NCBI GenBank assembly: GCA_023663185.1
Contig: JAMPHY010000010.1
Location: forward strand, 1-64,000
Origin: Clostridiales bacterium
Lineage (GTDB): Bacteria; Bacillota; Clostridia; Lachnospirales; Lachnospiraceae
Direction: 5' to 3'
Length of the DNA: 64,000 nucleotides
Shown: positions 62,182 to 64,000 of the stretch, piece after piece
Position numbering within the stretch: the first letter of the stretch is position 1
Layout: each line of letters opens with the position of its first letter
The notes under the pieces: generated by a model
Told to the model about the DNA's origin: nothing
Seen by the model: only the letters and a program-made list of their open reading frames with translations
The model's database searches: none
Translations under genes and position numbers: made by a program

Positions 62182-62919
62182 TTATCCTTTAGCTTCAATA
62201 ACTGTGAGTGGGTCTATCGGTTCTTCTTCAAAAATAATCTGATAATCTAACTGTGTATCGTCTTCGGTAATCGTAAACAAGGAGTCTCCTGCTTCCACCT
62301 GTGCGCCTATGCTGGCGGCAGCAATATTCACTTCCTGACGGCACATATATTTTGACTTATAGCCCTTTTTATGTTCTATCTCTACTATAACCGCATATGT
62401 ATCGTCAGATGTAACTTCCGTTACCGTTCCGCTGCCTGTGGCAATAACATTGCTGTCCTTATGGGTATTAATGGAAAGATAAGGCTGTTCTTCCGTATAG
62501 AAAGACAATACCGCACTACTTGATGACGGATAACGGCGCGGAATCGACAAATCCTCTTCGTCCTTTACTTCCTCGACAACAACCACTTCTTCGGTTTCAT
62601 TGCTTAACCTTAGTTCCTCATTTTCCTTCTCAAGCGCTGTATTTGCCTCACTTAGACTCTGCTTATCTGCTTCAAGCTGGGCGTTAAGTTGTATCTGTTC
62701 GTCAAGCTTTGCCTGAATTTCTTTACTCCCGCTGCCATCTATCGCAGCACGGTAAAGCAGCCAGCCTGTCAGTCCCAGTCCGACGCAGATTAAAATCAAT
62801 AGAATTGAAATAGCGCATATAGCATTTCGCGAAATATAAAATTTCCTGTTGCAGCGTCCCGTATTGGATATCAGCAGCACGGAAAATGATTCCTTGTGTT
62901 TATGTCCTTTACGTTTCAT
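62182..62919 (-). CDS. Membrane-anchored degenerate M23-type protein
   Basis: 245 residues. A charged N-terminus, one transmembrane helix (about 29-52), a coiled coil (about 60-110) and an extracellular LytM/M23-like domain. Where active M23 peptidases have HLHFE near the end, this protein has LDYQIIFEE, and the earlier His is also absent or moved (INTHKDSNV is the only candidate). It is probably inactive and structural, like SpoIIQ-type proteins, working with the bactofilin encoded directly downstream. Confidence 0.8.
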   Translation of the reverse strand: MKRKGHKHKESFSVLLISNTGRCNRKFYISRNAICAISILLILICVGLGLTGWLLYRAAIDGSGSKEIQAKLDEQIQLNAQLEADKQSLSEANTALEKENEELRLSNETEEVVVVEEVKDEEDLSIPRRYPSSSSAVLSFYTEEQPYLSINTHKDSNVIATGSGTVTEVTSDDTYAVIVEIEHKKGYKSKYMCRQEVNIAAASIGAQVEAGDSLFTITEDDTQLDYQIIFEEEPIDPLTVIEAKG

Positions 62920-63138
62920 ATACCTCTCCCTTCAGATAATCTACTAAGTAAATTCTCTGTCATAATCAGTATCTTATTCGTTCTGTCATTTATATCTTAT
63001 ATTAAGCGTCTAACTTTCATAATAGCACAAATTTTGTAAAAGTAAACTACTATAATTCAAAATTTTTTACAAATTTTTAACAACATATTAAAAAAGTGTT
63101 ACATTACGTTCTGTAAGTTTGCTCACACCGGTAATAAG

Positions 63139-63182
63139 AAATCGGGTGAAAATCCTGTTTTAAAAGGATTTTTGCCCGATTT
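63139..63182. terminator. Strong hairpin downstream of the SPOCS/LysM gene
   Basis: AAATCGGG pairs with CCCGATTT and, inside, AAATCCT pairs with AGGATTT. On the minus strand it ends the SPOCS/LysM transcript; it is nearly symmetrical and could act in both directions. Confidence 0.75.
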
Positions 63183-63204
63183 TGTCTGCTTCCCTGTATC
63201 TAAT

Positions 63205-64000
63205 TTATGAAACGCCTTTTACCACCAGAATTTTATCGCCCGCCTTAATTTCTTCTGTAGCAAGCTCATTAACCTCTTTTAGCTGCGATATTGTCACATA
63301 ATACTTTTTACCGATATCCCACAGGGTATCCCCCGCTCCCGCAATATAGATAACAATGCCCGGCAGCGAGCTGATTTTATTCATATCCAGTTCGTCTACC
63401 TTTATATCCGTAATAAGATTTGCCTTTTTATTCGTAAAGACAAGCACTTCATAACCCATAACCGCTTTGATATCCAGTTCGTCGCTGTCCGCCATAACGA
63501 CGTTAAGCTGCTCCAGATTCCAATGTATATGATATATCGCGGTATTGTCGATAGACGGTATATCTATGACATGGCTAAAAGGCAGTCTGCTTTTCGTAGC
63601 ATATAAGCTATTTTGTCCGTTGGTACATAGATATATGGTCGTAACGTTCAGAGTACCGATAACCTCGATTCCGTTTTCTACGATATTCTGTTCTTCTATC
63701 TGAATCTCCGCCTCGCTGTGTACCAGTTGATATATGTGCATTTCCGTATTCTGAATTTTCGCATGGTCTGCGCATTTGCACTTTCCACTATTGCTAAAGA
63801 GCAGTTTCTTTAATGACACCTCTGTTGTTAATGTCTCTATCTCTTTTGCCACCCCGTAAATATCGGACAGCACTTCCAGATTTTCTTCTTCATACAGACG
63901 GATTTCCAAATCCAGCACATTTTCTACGCAGAAAACCCGCTCTTCTCCGTCTAAATCCTGTTTAATTTCCACGCTGCACTGAGACGGCGTATATCTGATG
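63205..64000 (-). CDS. SPOCS (DUF3794) and LysM domain protein, N-terminus cut by window edge
   Basis: The frame is open from the right edge: codons upstream of the first in-frame GTG (63972) continue as IRYTPSQCS, so the true start is outside. About 265 residues are visible. A SPOCS/DUF3794 domain spans most of it and a LysM domain (AGDTLWDIGKKYYVTISQLK, ending KAGDKILVV) is at the C-terminus. Such proteins are found in spore-forming Clostridia and are thought to act in spore coat or cortex assembly (SpoVID/SafA-like). Full-length members have about 500 residues. Confidence 0.88.
   Translation of the reverse strand, partial: IRYTPSQCSVEIKQDLDGEERVFCVENVLDLEIRLYEEENLEVLSDIYGVAKEIETLTTEVSLKKLLFSNSGKCKCADHAKIQNTEMHIYQLVHSEAEIQIEEQNIVENGIEVIGTLNVTTIYLCTNGQNSLYATKSRLPFSHVIDIPSIDNTAIYHIHWNLEQLNVVMADSDELDIKAVMGYEVLVFTNKKANLITDIKVDELDMNKISSLPGIVIYIAGAGDTLWDIGKKYYVTISQLKEVNELATEEIKAGDKILVVKGVS

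Overview
The window reads as a chromosomal stretch of an anaerobic, endospore-forming Clostridia, most likely a Lachnospiraceae gut-type fibre degrader. The reasons are moderate-to-low GC, strong AGGAGG-type ribosome binding sites, sporulation genes (spoIIID; a SPOCS/LysM protein at the right edge), GHKL/LytTR and FIST-GGDEF signalling, and a glycan-use locus built like those of Roseburia/Eubacterium relatives (my taxonomic inference; there is no rRNA here). Most genes are on the minus strand. I saw no tRNA, rRNA, CRISPR array or recognisable riboswitch.

Region 1 (1-5450) is an AT-rich accessory island holding a KAP P-loop NTPase and, convergent with it, a 1237-residue nuclease-like/STAND-type NTPase. 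It abuts the 3' end of guaA, a known island insertion site, and looks like a defence island. Region 2 (5456-14760) has guaA, spoIIID, a SEC-C/DUF1186 protein, a chemoreceptor and two c-di-GMP/FIST signalling proteins. The spoIIID promoter region, a sigma-E-like promoter inside a palindrome, is duplicated 3.8 kb away together with a few spoIIID codons. Region 3 (14877-24501) is a mix: a DUF4143 ATPase, a PadR-CPBP pair, a GNAT-MazG fusion, an unknown protein, an XRE-phosphotransferase fusion, and a two-component system with a permease that seems to have lost its ABC ATPase.

Region 4 (24502-42297) is mainly core and housekeeping: an NlpC/P60 hydrolase, asnS, a foldase lipoprotein, an Agr-like sensor/regulator pair, murI, DUF1934, GntR and ispE. 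It contains a 153-bp imperfect palindrome and a small variable patch (Rpn-family nuclease, radical SAM, HxlR) bracketed by 30-bp direct repeats. Region 5 (42372-61735) is a probable xyloglucan utilisation locus. It comprises a GH29 fucosidase, a secreted GH5 lipoprotein, a YesL-like protein, a solute-binding protein and two permeases, a surface-anchored protein made of carbohydrate-binding-like modules, two GH31 alpha-xylosidase-type enzymes and a GH74 enzyme. The inferred flow is cleavage outside the cell by GH5, capture by the modular surface protein and binding protein, import by the permeases (ATPase encoded elsewhere), and trimming inside by GH74, GH31 and GH29. Region 6 (61732-64000) has a bactofilin paired with a degenerate M23 protein and a truncated SPOCS/LysM protein.

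The most unusual items are: (a) a beta-sandwich-like module found once behind the GH5 catalytic domain and three times in a membrane-anchored protein with no catalytic domain; (b) a Tn916-type integrase alone, flanked on both sides by pairs of Tn916 DR2-like arm sites and by 15-bp inverted repeats, which looks like an integrase-only mini-element inside the glycan locus; (c) the duplicated sigma-E promoter/palindrome; and (d) the STAND/KAP island next to guaA.
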